A stretch of 64,000 nt of DNA from an uncultured Collinsella sp. (GTDB lineage: Bacteria > Actinomycetota > Coriobacteriia > Coriobacteriales > Coriobacteriaceae), in assembly GCA_959604825.1 (NCBI GenBank), contig CAUHCN010000008.1, positions 1-64,000 on the forward strand, in the 5' to 3' direction. The stretch's first letter is position 1. Each line of letters begins with the position of its first letter. Below are positions 1 through 7,966 of the stretch, in pieces. The position numbers and the translations under genes were made by a program. The notes under the pieces were generated by a model, which searched no databases, had not been told where the DNA came from, and saw nothing but the letters and a program-made list of their open reading frames with translations.

Positions 1-77
1 GAGCCCCTTTTCTTCTTTCCGGACATGCCGTCCTCCGATCTCCCGGGGCCGGCCGGTCCGGCCCTCAGGGTATCGGG

Positions 78-117
78 TTCCCACATTCACCCGCACATGT
101 GCGGATGAATGTGGGAA
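78..117. repeat. 40-bp near-perfect palindrome
   Basis: The arms TTCCCACATTCA and TGAATGTGGGAA enclose the perfect inner palindrome CCGCACATGTGCGG, with a single mismatched pair (C/A) between them. No T-run follows, so it looks more like an operator or cruciform than a simple terminator. It lies about 195 nt upstream of the licT start. Confidence 0.6.
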
Positions 118-208
118 GTGTTCGGATGAAGTTGCCAATCAAGGATATCGACCGTTTAACTGTTTAGAAGTGTTTATTCGAGGTCATTAGCACTAGCTCG
201 CTTAAACT

Positions 209-298
209 AGTCCTCAGAGTGATATTCAGGCAAGGCTCCTGAAGCAGCATCTGTCGACATTGATTGTCGGATTCTGCTTCGGGAGCCTTGTTCTGTTT
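209..298 (+). promoter_or_regulatory. Candidate LicT-type RAT/terminator leader
   Basis: The segments 231-247 and 274-290 form a 17-bp stem with one G-U pair, followed by TTCTGTTT: an intrinsic terminator before a BglG-family antiterminator gene. Its left arm is overlapped by CAGGCAAGGCTC, which resembles the 3' half of ribonucleic antiterminator (RAT) sequences (CAGGCAAAACC). The 5' half of the RAT is not clearly recognisable. Antitermination by the downstream LicT is inferred from the family and the layout. Confidence 0.55.
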
Positions 299-312
299 AG
301 GGGGGGGGACAC

Positions 313-1152
313 ATGGAAATTGTTAAACGAATTAATACCAGCGCTGTCCTCTGCGTCGATGGAAATGGCAGACAGTTGGTTGCATTCGGCCGTGGTCTGG
401 GGTTTAAGAATGTCGGAGACGAGGTCCCTCTTTCGGAGATTCAACGAACGTTTTATAACGTTAGCTCTCGCTACATCGCTCTCGTTGACGAGGTCCCCGA
501 CGAGCTTCTCGAGCTTACCTCGGATGTTATTGATATGTCGACAGGTTTGCTGTCTTATGAGGTGAGCCCTAATTTGCCGTTTATCCTTGCGGACCATATC
601 GCGTATGCGGTTAAGCGCAAAGAGCAAAATATCGTTGTCCGCATGCCTTTATCGTTTGATGTCCGCCAACAATATCCCGTCGAATTTAGAATCGGCGAGT
701 ATGCACTTAAGATAATCAGGAAACGTCTTAACGTTAGGCTTCCAGCTCATGAGGCAGTTGGAATTGCCATGGCGTTTATCAATAACATGGCCGATTCGGA
801 CTCATGCGAAGTAGTTAAAGAGTTTAGCGCGGATATCTACGATCGTGTTCTGGAGGAGTCAACCGTTGCTGTTGAAAATCGGCTTGGCATTCAAGTTGAT
901 CGGGAAGGTTTCGATTACGCAAGGTTCGCAACCCATCTTCAGTACTTATTCAATAGGTTGAACTCTGGCGAAAGCATCGTGAGCGACAACCGCAAGATGT
1001 ACCTCTCGCTCAAAAAAGAATATCCGGTGGCATCAATGTGCGCCGATGATATTGCTTCTGTTCTCAGCCGACTGACGGGGCGGGAACTTATAGACGAAGA
1101 AAGACTCTACCTCATGATGCACATCAATCGAATTGCATCGAAAACAAGGTAA
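313..1152 (+). CDS. licT: BglG/LicT family transcription antiterminator
   Basis: This 279-aa protein has the family layout: an RNA-binding CAT domain (residues 1-60, starting MEIVKRINTSAVL) and two PTS regulation domains. In this family, sugar-dependent phosphorylation of PRD histidines controls dimerisation and binding to a RAT RNA, which prevents termination. Visible PRD histidines are H95 (PRD1), H208 and H270 (PRD2). The position matching the second PRD1 histidine of LicT (in IALHIVN) is A154 here (IAMAFINN). The ATG is preceded by a long G-run. A terminator-like hairpin lies just upstream, and the EIIBC permease gene follows after about 70 nt, so this regulator probably controls that transporter. 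Confidence 0.9.
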   Translation: MEIVKRINTSAVLCVDGNGRQLVAFGRGLGFKNVGDEVPLSEIQRTFYNVSSRYIALVDEVPDELLELTSDVIDMSTGLLSYEVSPNLPFILADHIAYAVKRKEQNIVVRMPLSFDVRQQYPVEFRIGEYALKIIRKRLNVRLPAHEAVGIAMAFINNMADSDSCEVVKEFSADIYDRVLEESTVAVENRLGIQVDREGFDYARFATHLQYLFNRLNSGESIVSDNRKMYLSLKKEYPVASMCADDIASVLSRLTGRELIDEERLYLMMHINRIASKTR

Positions 1153-1220
1153 TTAGTTGGCAAAGGCGCGCGCTTTGCTGATGGTTACATATAAAACTCA
1201 ACATGGGAGAAATGGTATTT

Positions 1221-2591
1221 ATGGCAGATACAACCAAGCTCGCTGCCGAGATTCTCGAGATGGTGGGCGGCGCAGACAACGTTACATTTGTAGCTCACTG
1301 CATGACTCGTTTAAGGTTCAACCTTAAGGACGAAAGCATCGTAGACGATGCAAAAGTCAAGGCGATTGATGGCGTGATCGACATTCGCCATTCCGCGGGG
1401 CAATATCAGGTGATTGTGGGACCTAAGGTCGATAAGGTCTATGAAATCGTTGCCAAGGAAACCGGGATTGATGCCGGAGATTCCGAGGCAAGCGAAGGAG
1501 AGACTAAGGGCTTTCTGGGAAAGCTAATGAAGCTCATCAGCGGCATCATGATGCCCGTTCTTCCTGCCTTGATCGCATGCGGAATGATAAACGCCGTCCT
1601 TAGTATTCTGACGACGGCGGGTGCTGTTTCCGCCGAGAGCGGAATATACACTCTGCTGTACGGCATGGGAAATGCCTGCATGTATTTTCTGCCCGTTCTT
1701 GTCGGATCATCTGCTGCTCAGTTCTTTGGAACCGATCGATATATCGGTGCGGTACTCGGTGCAATCCTGATTTATCCGACTTTCGTTGCTGCGGCCGGAG
1801 CGGGCGATGCGCTGGATTTGCTCGGCATGAAGTTCACAATGGTGAGCTATTCCTCCACGGTGTTTCCTGCTATCGTGGCGGCTTGGTTCGCATCCGTTCT
1901 TAATAAGTGGCTGCGGGCGGTTCTTCCCGATGTTGTGGCATTTGCGCTCGTCCCGTTCCTGACGGTTGCTGTTGCCGCCCCCGTCTCGCTCCTTGTGATC
2001 GGCCCCGTTATTCAGCAGGCGAGCTCTTTGCTTGCGACTGCAGTGCTGGCGGTCTATCAGTTCAGCCCCGTCCTTTGCGGCGTTATTCTCGGGCCGATAT
2101 TCGGTCTCGTTATGATCCCCCTTGGACTCCATTGGGCCCTGATCGTGCTTTCCATCAACAATATTATGACCGTCGGCTCCGATCCTATCCTTGGACTTCT
2201 CTGCTGCAGCATGGGTGTTGTCGGCGCTTGTTTGGCGTTTGCCCTCCGCTCGAAGGACCCGAGTGAAAAGAGTCTTGGGTTCAGCTGTGCCATTACGGGC
2301 TTTTTCGGGATTACGGAACCGGCGCTGTACGGCATCATCTTGGAGCACAAGAAGATCATTATCGCTTCCATGGTCGCCGGAGCAATCAGTGCTGTTATCC
2401 CGGCGATTTTCAACACCTGTACGTTCGTTATGACGTCGAGCGGCATTTTTAGCTTCCCCGGTTATATGGATCCTTCTGGTGATATGAGCAGCCTCATCGG
2501 CGCAATTCTTTGCAATGTCGTCGGTTTAATTCTTAACTTCGTTCTCGTTTACATCCTGTATCGCCCTGATGAAGAGGCAGTAGTGGAGTAG
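1221..2591 (+). CDS. PTS beta-glucoside-type EIIBC permease
   Basis: A 456-aa phosphotransferase permease. Residues 1-90 are the EIIB domain with phospho-cysteine C27 in HCMTRLRF; the rest is a polytopic EIIC domain containing the ITEPALYG motif of the glucose/beta-glucoside superfamily. Such proteins import a sugar or beta-glucoside and phosphorylate it at the membrane. No EIIA domain follows the EIIC, so phosphate must come from a separate EIIA, plausibly the one at 25393-25929. I chose the ATG at 1221 because GGGAGA lies 10 nt upstream; an in-frame ATG at 1203 has no such site. It sits directly after licT. Substrate is not determined by sequence. Confidence 0.9.
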   Translation: MADTTKLAAEILEMVGGADNVTFVAHCMTRLRFNLKDESIVDDAKVKAIDGVIDIRHSAGQYQVIVGPKVDKVYEIVAKETGIDAGDSEASEGETKGFLGKLMKLISGIMMPVLPALIACGMINAVLSILTTAGAVSAESGIYTLLYGMGNACMYFLPVLVGSSAAQFFGTDRYIGAVLGAILIYPTFVAAAGAGDALDLLGMKFTMVSYSSTVFPAIVAAWFASVLNKWLRAVLPDVVAFALVPFLTVAVAAPVSLLVIGPVIQQASSLLATAVLAVYQFSPVLCGVILGPIFGLVMIPLGLHWALIVLSINNIMTVGSDPILGLLCCSMGVVGACLAFALRSKDPSEKSLGFSCAITGFFGITEPALYGIILEHKKIIIASMVAGAISAVIPAIFNTCTFVMTSSGIFSFPGYMDPSGDMSSLIGAILCNVVGLILNFVLVYILYRPDEEAVVE

Positions 2592-2639
2592 ACAATTATT
2601 TGGGATGTAAGCTGCCGAAAACCCCGCGGCAGATTGCAT

Positions 2640-2681
2640 GTGGTGGGCTTGCCGTTGATTCACGCGAGCCCACCCTCATTT
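2640..2681 (+). terminator. Hairpin terminator/attenuator after EIIBC
   Basis: GGTGGGCT pairs with AGCCCACC across a loop of about 17 nt and is followed by CTCATTTTT. It lies between the permease and the esterase gene, so it may end the permease transcript or reduce read-through into the esterase. Confidence 0.6.
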
Positions 2682-2696
2682 TTGGAGTGACTAGCT

Positions 2697-3677
2697 ATGA
2701 CAATTACAGCCGATATGACGTTTGGCGAAATCGCGCTCCTTCCTGAGTTCGCTGGCTTTGGCGAGCACCTTATGCTTTGCCGGCCTTCAACTTGGGAGCG
2801 CATGTGGAATAAACCCATCGTGTCTCATATGAATTCTGATGCTAATCCATATGAAACTACTCGCGTTTTGCGTGGATTGAATCGGATTGTCGAGCTCGTG
2901 GATGACGGGAGGCAAGTTGCCTACGATATATGGGATGAAGCCGACTGCATCCGTGATCCGACTCGACGCAACACGAAACTGTTCTTCTTTCCCGGGAGAC
3001 CCGGGGCTCCCTTTATCATTGCGGTTTCGGGCGGAGGTTATCAGAGCGTTTGTCATCAAATGGAAGGCTTTCCCGTTGCCCCCGAGCTCAACGATGCGGG
3101 CTATAACGTGTTCGTGCTGTCATACAGGGTGAGGGTCGAGCCTTTGATGCCGCGTCCAATCGACGATTTAAATCGAGCTGTCCGTTTTGTCTTCGAGAAT
3201 TCAGCGAAATTTAATGTCGCAAAAAGTTATGCAGTTATCGGCTTTTCTGCTGGTGCGCATTTAACTGCCGAGTGGGGGACGGACAACAAGGGATTTGCGT
3301 CCTACGGATGCGAGGCACCCAAAGCCTTGGTCCTGTGTTATGCACCGATTGATCTTCGTGGCTTTGAGAACGCATCAGACAATAGATTTCTTGATTCGGT
3401 GTGCGGCGGGGCTGGTCGCGACTCGCTCGATGATTTCTGTATTAATCAGCATGTGTGGGAGCAGTATCCTCCGACATATCTTTGGCAATGCGCTGACGAT
3501 GATATTGTATCGCCCGACAATTATGAAAAGATGGTCGATGCTCTGGATGCAGCTGGAGTACACCATGAGGGAGTCATGTATTCAGAAGGGGGGCACGCAT
3601 TGATGAAGCCCCATGCGCCGGAGACCGACTACTGGTGTATGAGCGTTATTGAGTTTCTTAAAGATTATCTTGACTAG
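2697..3677 (+). CDS. Alpha/beta hydrolase (acetyl esterase-like)
   Basis: A 326-aa protein with an alpha/beta hydrolase core. The nucleophile elbow is GFSAGAH (S184), an oxyanion-type SGGGYQS lies near residue 111, an acid residue is in the ADDDIVSP segment (about D268), and the catalytic histidine is in EGGHALM (H300). The first ~90 residues are outside the core. No signal peptide is visible, so it is probably cytoplasmic. GGAGTGA precedes the ATG. Its place next to a PTS permease suggests that it removes acyl groups from imported glycosides, which is inference. The gene is somewhat less GC-rich than its downstream neighbours. Confidence 0.75.
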   Translation: MTITADMTFGEIALLPEFAGFGEHLMLCRPSTWERMWNKPIVSHMNSDANPYETTRVLRGLNRIVELVDDGRQVAYDIWDEADCIRDPTRRNTKLFFFPGRPGAPFIIAVSGGGYQSVCHQMEGFPVAPELNDAGYNVFVLSYRVRVEPLMPRPIDDLNRAVRFVFENSAKFNVAKSYAVIGFSAGAHLTAEWGTDNKGFASYGCEAPKALVLCYAPIDLRGFENASDNRFLDSVCGGAGRDSLDDFCINQHVWEQYPPTYLWQCADDDIVSPDNYEKMVDALDAAGVHHEGVMYSEGGHALMKPHAPETDYWCMSVIEFLKDYLD

Positions 3678-3800
3678 GAAGCTGCATGTCGCTTTTTGAG
3701 CGGGTGATTTCGTCATGCAATGTTTTCGGTATTGATCGTGGTCGTGGATGAATGATGTTCTAGAATGTTCATACTGTCACATAAACGAACAGGAGCGAAC

Positions 3801-4445
3801 ATGCATATCTACTCTGTATCAGATCCCGAGTTCAAATCCTATGGTCGCGTGTGGGACGACGTGCCGTCCAGCCTGACCGCCCCGCTTGTCGAGGCGCTTG
3901 CGGCTACTCCCATTCCCGAGGGCACCAAGTACGTGGCCTCCGCACCCGAGCTCGAGCAGGTTGAGGGTGTCGACACGCTCGGCCTGCTCATGTACGGCGG
4001 CCGTCCGTTCCAGCCGGGCTGGTGCAACGGCCACAACACGCGCCTCAACTGTCTGGAGTATCACCGTGCCAGTGAGTTTAATTTGGGTGCGCGCGACTTT
4101 ATTCTGCTGCTGGCCAAGCGCGAGCAAATTGTCGACGGCAAGCTCGACACCGCTCAGGTCAAGGCCTTTCGCGCGCCCGCCGGCACGCTCGTCGAGGTTT
4201 ACGCCACCACGCTTCACTACACGCCCTGCATGGTCGACGACGGCGGCTTTCAGGTGATGGTGGCGCTGCCGGCGGGCACCAACGGCCCGCGCCCCGAGGC
4301 TGCAGCCGACATGCCTGCCGCCGGTGACAGCTACTGCTACTGGAAGGCCGACAAGTGGGTCCTCTGCCACGCAGATAGTCCCAAGGCTGCCGAGGGCGGC
4401 TACGTGGGCCTCGTCGGCAAGAACCTCGACATCGCCTGTGGCTAG
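3801..4445 (+). CDS. DUF4867 family protein
   Basis: A 214-aa protein beginning MHIYSVSDPEFKSYGRVW that I recognise as DUF4867, a cupin-like family usually found with carbohydrate genes; the biochemical role is not established. It contains the segments LMYGGRPFQPGWCNGHN and LEYHRASEFN, with several conserved-looking His, Cys and Glu residues that could bind a metal, and no membrane segment. AGGAG ends five or six bases before the ATG at 3801; an upstream in-frame ATG at 3765 lacks a ribosome site. A 6-phospho-beta-glucosidase lies downstream beyond a repeat-filled gap, which fits a role in handling phosphorylated glycosides (inference). Confidence 0.75.
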   Translation: MHIYSVSDPEFKSYGRVWDDVPSSLTAPLVEALAATPIPEGTKYVASAPELEQVEGVDTLGLLMYGGRPFQPGWCNGHNTRLNCLEYHRASEFNLGARDFILLLAKREQIVDGKLDTAQVKAFRAPAGTLVEVYATTLHYTPCMVDDGGFQVMVALPAGTNGPRPEAAADMPAAGDSYCYWKADKWVLCHADSPKAAEGGYVGLVGKNLDIACG

Positions 4446-4453
4446 CATCTTCC

Positions 4454-4638
4454 GTCTCGATTTGTAACATCTAGCGGGCTAAATCGTCTCTACCTGTTAC
4501 AGATTTAGACAAACTGCGGGGGGCTGCCCGAAAATCTCGATCTGTAACACCAAGCCCGGTTTTGGTTGCCTACCTGTTACAGATCGAGACAAACCGTCCC
4601 CAACCACCACAAAGGTGCCTGTCCCCTTTGTGGTGGTT
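4454..4638 (-). repeat. Composite repeat: two TGTAACA stem-loops plus CCACCACAAAGG hairpin
   Basis: Unit 1 (4454-4510) and unit 2 (4535-4590) each have 15-16 bp arms of the type TCTCGATCTGTAACA / TGTTACAGATCGAGA around a 25-nt loop; the units start 81 bp apart. Twelve bases later comes a perfect 14-bp hairpin, AACCACCACAAAGG / CCTTTGTGGTGGTT (4602-4638). Loop and linker sequences show this copy to be in the opposite orientation to those at 52185-52445 and 54822-55004. Confidence 0.8.
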
Positions 4639-4655
4639 TGGGGCGGCGGTATCAG

Positions 4656-4709
4656 AAAGTGTCAGGCAGGGGCGGCTGCCGGGCCGCCGTGTGCGAAAAG
4701 AAGTGTCGG
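4656..4709 (+). promoter_or_regulatory. Shared upstream element of the two bglA genes (copy 1)
   Basis: It consists of AAAGTGTCAG, a GGCGGC-TGCCGG-GCCGCC hairpin, then GCGAAAAGAAGTGTCGG ending 80 nt before the start codon. The same arrangement, with a different hairpin stem, precedes the second 6-phospho-beta-glucosidase gene at a matching distance. A regulator site or RNA leader controlling both genes is inferred. Confidence 0.6.
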
Positions 4710-4789
4710 CCTGCGTCGTTGCCGTTGAGTAGCGCGCTGCTTACGGGGATACTGAAACCACGACAAACAGCGTGTGAAAGGATTGATGC

Positions 4790-6220
4790 ATGGCTTTCCG
4801 TAAAGACTTCCTGTGGGGCGGCGCGACGGCTGCCAACCAGTGCGAGGGCGCTTACGACGTGGATGGCCGCGGCCTGGCCAACGTGGACGTGGCGCCGCAC
4901 GGCCCCGAGCGCTATGCGGTGGTCTCCGGCCAGCGCAAGATGCTCGACTTCGAGGACGGCTATTACTACCCCGCGCAGACCGGCATCGATTTCTATCACC
5001 ACTACAAGGAGGACATCGCCCTCTTTGCCGAGATGGGCTTTAAGACCTTCCGCATGAGCCTGGCCTGGACCCGCATCTTCCCCAACGGCGACGAGACTGA
5101 GCCCAACGAGGCCGGCCTGGCCTTCTACGAGGACGTGTTCCGCGAGTGTCAGGCGCACGGCATTGAGCCGCTCGTGACCATCACGCACTTCGACTGCCCG
5201 ATTCACCTCATCAAGGAGTACGGCGGCTGGCGCAACCGCAAGCTCATCGACTTCTACAAGAACCTCGCGACCACGATCTTCACCCGCTACAAGGGCCTGG
5301 TAAAGTACTGGCTTACCTTCAACGAGATCAATATGATCTTGCACCTGCCGTTTATGGGTGCCGGTCTGGTCTTTGAGGAGGGCGAGAACAAGGAGGCCGT
5401 CGAGTACCTGGCCGCCCACAACGAGCTCGTCGCCAGCGCTTGGGCAACCAAGATCGCTCACGAGATCGACCCTGAGGTCAAGATCGGTTGCATGCTTGCC
5501 GCAGGTAGCTACTACCCCTACAGCTGCCGTCCGGGCGATGTGCGCCAAGCGCAGATTGACAACCAGAGCAACTATTTCTTCGTCGACGTTCAGAGCCGCG
5601 GCTACTACCCGGCCTATGCCGTCAAGAAGCTCGAGCGTTTGGGCATCGATGTGGGCATGACGGATGAGGACCGCGAGATCCTGGCCGCCAACACCGTCGA
5701 CTTCATCAGCTTTAGCTATTACAGCACCCGTTGCTCCGCCGGTGCCGATAACCCCGATGTCGAGCGCACCCAGGGCAACGCCTTCGCCGGCGCCAAGAAC
5801 CCCTACCTGCAGGAGAGCCAGTGGGGCTGGGCCATCGATCCGCTGGGCTTCCGCATCACCCTCAACGACCTGTACGACCGTTATCAGAAGCCGCTGTTTG
5901 TGGTCGAGAACGGTCTGGGCGCCAAGGACGTTGTCGAGGAGGATGGCTCCATCAACGACGACTACCGTATCGACTACCTGCGCCAGCATATCGCCGCGAT
6001 GCGCGATGCGGTGACCGAGGACGGCGTTGACCTGCTGGGCTACACCACCTGGGGCCCGATCGACCTGGTGTCTGCCGGCACGGGCGAGATGTCCAAGCGC
6101 TACGGCTTTATCTATGTGGACCGCGACGACGCCGGCAACGGCACCCTCAAGCGTTCCAAAAAGAAGAGCTTTCACTGGTACAAGAAGGTTATCGCCACCA
6201 ACGGCGAAGATTTGGCCTAG
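4790..6220 (+). CDS. bglA: 6-phospho-beta-glucosidase (GH1)
   Basis: A 476-aa glycoside hydrolase family 1 enzyme, starting MAFRKDFLWGGATAANQCEG. The acid/base glutamate is in LTFNEIN (E179) and the nucleophile in VVENGLG (E373); length is typical of the family. The SAGTGEMSKRYGFIYVD segment is typical of the 6-phospho-beta-glucosidase branch. It hydrolyses phosphorylated beta-glucosides delivered by PTS permeases to glucose 6-phosphate and an aglycone or sugar. The protein has no signal peptide, so it acts in the cytoplasm. The gene is followed by a terminator (6250-6300). It is a paralogue of the gene at 23804-25252 and shares an upstream element with it. Confidence 0.92.
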   Translation: MAFRKDFLWGGATAANQCEGAYDVDGRGLANVDVAPHGPERYAVVSGQRKMLDFEDGYYYPAQTGIDFYHHYKEDIALFAEMGFKTFRMSLAWTRIFPNGDETEPNEAGLAFYEDVFRECQAHGIEPLVTITHFDCPIHLIKEYGGWRNRKLIDFYKNLATTIFTRYKGLVKYWLTFNEINMILHLPFMGAGLVFEEGENKEAVEYLAAHNELVASAWATKIAHEIDPEVKIGCMLAAGSYYPYSCRPGDVRQAQIDNQSNYFFVDVQSRGYYPAYAVKKLERLGIDVGMTDEDREILAANTVDFISFSYYSTRCSAGADNPDVERTQGNAFAGAKNPYLQESQWGWAIDPLGFRITLNDLYDRYQKPLFVVENGLGAKDVVEEDGSINDDYRIDYLRQHIAAMRDAVTEDGVDLLGYTTWGPIDLVSAGTGEMSKRYGFIYVDRDDAGNGTLKRSKKKSFHWYKKVIATNGEDLA

Positions 6221-6249
6221 GCGTTCTCAACAGCAATAGCATCCTAACC

Positions 6250-6300
6250 AAGGCGCCCGGCGAGCAGCCTATGCCCGTCGGGTGCCTTGTTAAAAGAAGT
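6250..6300 (+). terminator. Terminator after bglA; copy 1 of a 42-bp repeat
   Basis: AAGGCGCCCGGCG pairs imperfectly with CGTCGGGTGCCTT and is followed by GTTAAAAG. The 42 bases at 6259-6300 recur at 7786-7827 with four differences, on the other side of the ATPase gene. Confidence 0.65.
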
Positions 6301-6317
6301 AAAAACTTGCAATTGCA

Positions 6318-7583
6318 CTACGGCGCGAGCACATCCAGCGGAACAACTTGGACGCCGCGGTCAGTGACATAGGCTTGTGAACCAAATCCAATGATTACGA
6401 CTTTCGAAACTGGCGGGTTGTTTCCGGCGGCAACCATACGCTTCTCGACAGCAATAAGGCTGTCAGACGCCTCTTCGATTTGGGCGGAGCTGAGCTTGAT
6501 TTCGACCGGGATCCACGTTCCACCGGGAGCCGCAATGACTGCATCGACTTCTAGATCGCGAGAATCGTGATAGTGATAGAGGCCCATTCCATTTGCCTGC
6601 GCATAAACCCACAAATCATGAAGGGCCAACGATTCAAAAAGCAGCCCAAGCGTCTTGAAATCTAGCAGCAATGTCGCCGGAGTCGCTCCGAGCGCAGCGG
6701 CCGCCAGTGACGGATCAGCGAGATGATGCTTCTTCGATTCTCTTAAGTGCACGGGAGATCTCATTGCGGGGTTCCATGCGGGAATATCGCGAACGAAACT
6801 AACCCGAGCGAGAAGGGATATATATGATGCCGCCGTTTGTCTCGATACTTCTCCACCAAGATCGGCTACGAGCGTCTTGAGTGTCGCCAAAGTGGATTCA
6901 TTGCGCGCAAGCGATTCGATGACAGCTTTGACCTTTTCAGGGTCGCGGCGAGAGCCGTCGACACGAGACAAATCTTCTTCGGCGACTATGCCGATGTAAC
7001 GTTTCGCCATCGCCGACGCAGCCAGCGCATCGCGACCGACCGCCGCGGGCCATCCGCCACGGACAACGTACTCGGCAATCGAGGCGGAATCCAGCGATCC
7101 GAAAGCGCCATTGAACTTTTCGCCAGAAATAATGCCCGACAGCTTAACCGCGCCGCTGGATTTCCCAAGCTCGAAAAGCGTCATGGTATCCATGCGCAAT
7201 TTAGCGAACCTTCCAGCGCCACTGTGCATTGGACGTTCGTCGTCTCGCGGTGTCGCTGACCCCGTAAATATGAACTGACCAGGCTCGCCGCTGCGGTTGT
7301 CGCACTCAAACCGTGCCGCGTCCCAAAGTTTCGGAACCTCCTGCCACTCGTCAATCAGCCGCGGCACCTCGCCGGAAACGGCAAGAGCCGGGTCAGTCTC
7401 GGCACGCAAGCGATTCTCGAAGTTGCGGGACGGGTCCATGAGAAGGAGCCTGGACGCCGCACGGGTCTCGGCCGTGGTCGTCTTTCCGCACCATTTCGGT
7501 CCTTCGATGAGAACGGCGCCGAATATACCCAGCAGCTGGTCAAGCTCATTTTCGATAATTCTAGTGTAGTACTTCTTTGGCAT
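6318..7583 (-). CDS. AAA ATPase with DUF4143-type C-terminus
   Basis: A 421-aa protein starting MPKKYYTRIIENELDQLL. The Walker A motif is GPKWCGKTTT and the Walker B region RLIDEWQE. A C-terminal nuclease-like segment (LEVDAVIAAPGG and VPVEIKLS-like WIPVEIKLS) is typical of DUF4143 ATPases, whose function is unknown. The upstream in-frame codon at 7595 has no ribosome site, whereas GGTGAT lies five bases before the ATG at 7583. The gene is alone, opposite to its neighbours, has a very AT-rich upstream region with repeated TTAACCAAATAT motifs, and is bracketed by a 42-bp near-identical repeat, all hints of acquisition as a cassette. Confidence 0.8.
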   Translation of the reverse strand: MPKKYYTRIIENELDQLLGIFGAVLIEGPKWCGKTTTAETRAASRLLLMDPSRNFENRLRAETDPALAVSGEVPRLIDEWQEVPKLWDAARFECDNRSGEPGQFIFTGSATPRDDERPMHSGAGRFAKLRMDTMTLFELGKSSGAVKLSGIISGEKFNGAFGSLDSASIAEYVVRGGWPAAVGRDALAASAMAKRYIGIVAEEDLSRVDGSRRDPEKVKAVIESLARNESTLATLKTLVADLGGEVSRQTAASYISLLARVSFVRDIPAWNPAMRSPVHLRESKKHHLADPSLAAAALGATPATLLLDFKTLGLLFESLALHDLWVYAQANGMGLYHYHDSRDLEVDAVIAAPGGTWIPVEIKLSSAQIEEASDSLIAVEKRMVAAGNNPPVSKVVIIGFGSQAYVTDRGVQVVPLDVLAP

Positions 7584-7610
7584 AATTATCACCATTGTTT
7601 ACCAGTACAT

Positions 7611-7660
7611 TTAACCAAATATACAGTTACTATTTAACCAAATATCAATTCTTTGGTTAA
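7611..7660 (-). promoter_or_regulatory. Operator-like repeats before the DUF4143 ATPase gene
   Basis: TTAACCAAATAT occurs at 7611-7622 and 7634-7645, and TTTGGTTAA in reverse at 7652-7660. They sit 28-77 bases upstream of the ATPase start in an AT-rich patch, so they probably lie in its promoter and bind a regulator, perhaps the ATPase itself (inference). Confidence 0.5.
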
Positions 7661-7785
7661 CCATATTTACGCATTTCAATTAACGAAACAGATTAAACAT
7701 GTACTGTTTGAGTTGGCACTTGGGAAATCTCTCGCTGGGCAATCCGTTGCTACGGCTGAGGCCTCTTCGTCGAACCGACACCCCC

Positions 7786-7827
7786 GGCGAGCAACTTATG
7801 CCCGCCGGGCGCCTTGTTAAAAGAAGT
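7786..7827 (+). repeat. Copy 2 of the 42-bp terminator repeat
   Basis: It matches 6259-6300 at 38 of 42 positions, starting GGCGAGCAACTTATGCCCG and ending CTTGTTAAAAGAAGT. AAAACTTGCAA follows both copies. Together they bracket the ATPase gene in direct orientation. Confidence 0.75.
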
Positions 7828-7896
7828 GAAAGAAAGCAAAAGAAGTTAAAACTTGCAAAAGAAATTAAAGCGGGGGTGAGGGGCGTTTTTAGCTGT

Positions 7897-7940
7897 TTTG
7901 GGCCGCCGCGGCCAGCGGGGGCGGGTCGCGGCGGCCCAAA
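7897..7940 (-). terminator. Terminator of mgtA
   Basis: The 14-bp arms TTTGGGCCGCCGCG / CGCGGCGGCCCAAA are separated by 16 nt, 27 bases after the mgtA stop codon. On the minus strand the stem is followed by an A/T-mixed tail rather than a clean U-run. Confidence 0.6.
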
Positions 7941-7966
7941 CATCCTTGACGAGGGTGCCGGTGAAG

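Larger units (their letters stand above)
1..312. other. Leader/intergenic region upstream of licT
   Basis: No gene is seen. The stretch holds a GC-rich hairpin around 43-65, a near-perfect 40-bp palindrome at 78-117 and the terminator-like leader hairpin at 231-298 just before the antiterminator gene. A run of nine or more G residues lies at about 301-309, directly before the start codon, where a ribosome binding site would be expected. Confidence 0.6.
4446..4789. other. Repeat-filled gap upstream of bglA
   Basis: No gene is seen. The gap contains the composite palindromic repeat (4454-4638, described separately) and then a structured segment at 4656-4709 that is also found upstream of the second 6-phospho-beta-glucosidase gene. 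Confidence 0.7.
7661..7966. other. Gap between the ATPase and mgtA
   Basis: No gene is seen. The stretch carries the second copy of the 42-bp terminator repeat (7786-7827) and, further on, a strong GC hairpin (7897-7940) that ends the mgtA transcript. The 15-mer ACAGATTAAACATGT at 7688-7702 also occurs at 15375-15389. Confidence 0.6.

Noticed and set aside
3825..3842. GAGTTCAAATCC resembling a tRNA T-loop
   Set aside because: It lies inside the well-supported DUF4867 coding sequence and no cloverleaf can be drawn.
4652..6175. 507-aa open frame opposite the first bglA
   Set aside because: Antisense shadow of a high-GC gene with intact GH1 catalytic motifs; composition is Val/Leu/Gly/Asp low complexity.
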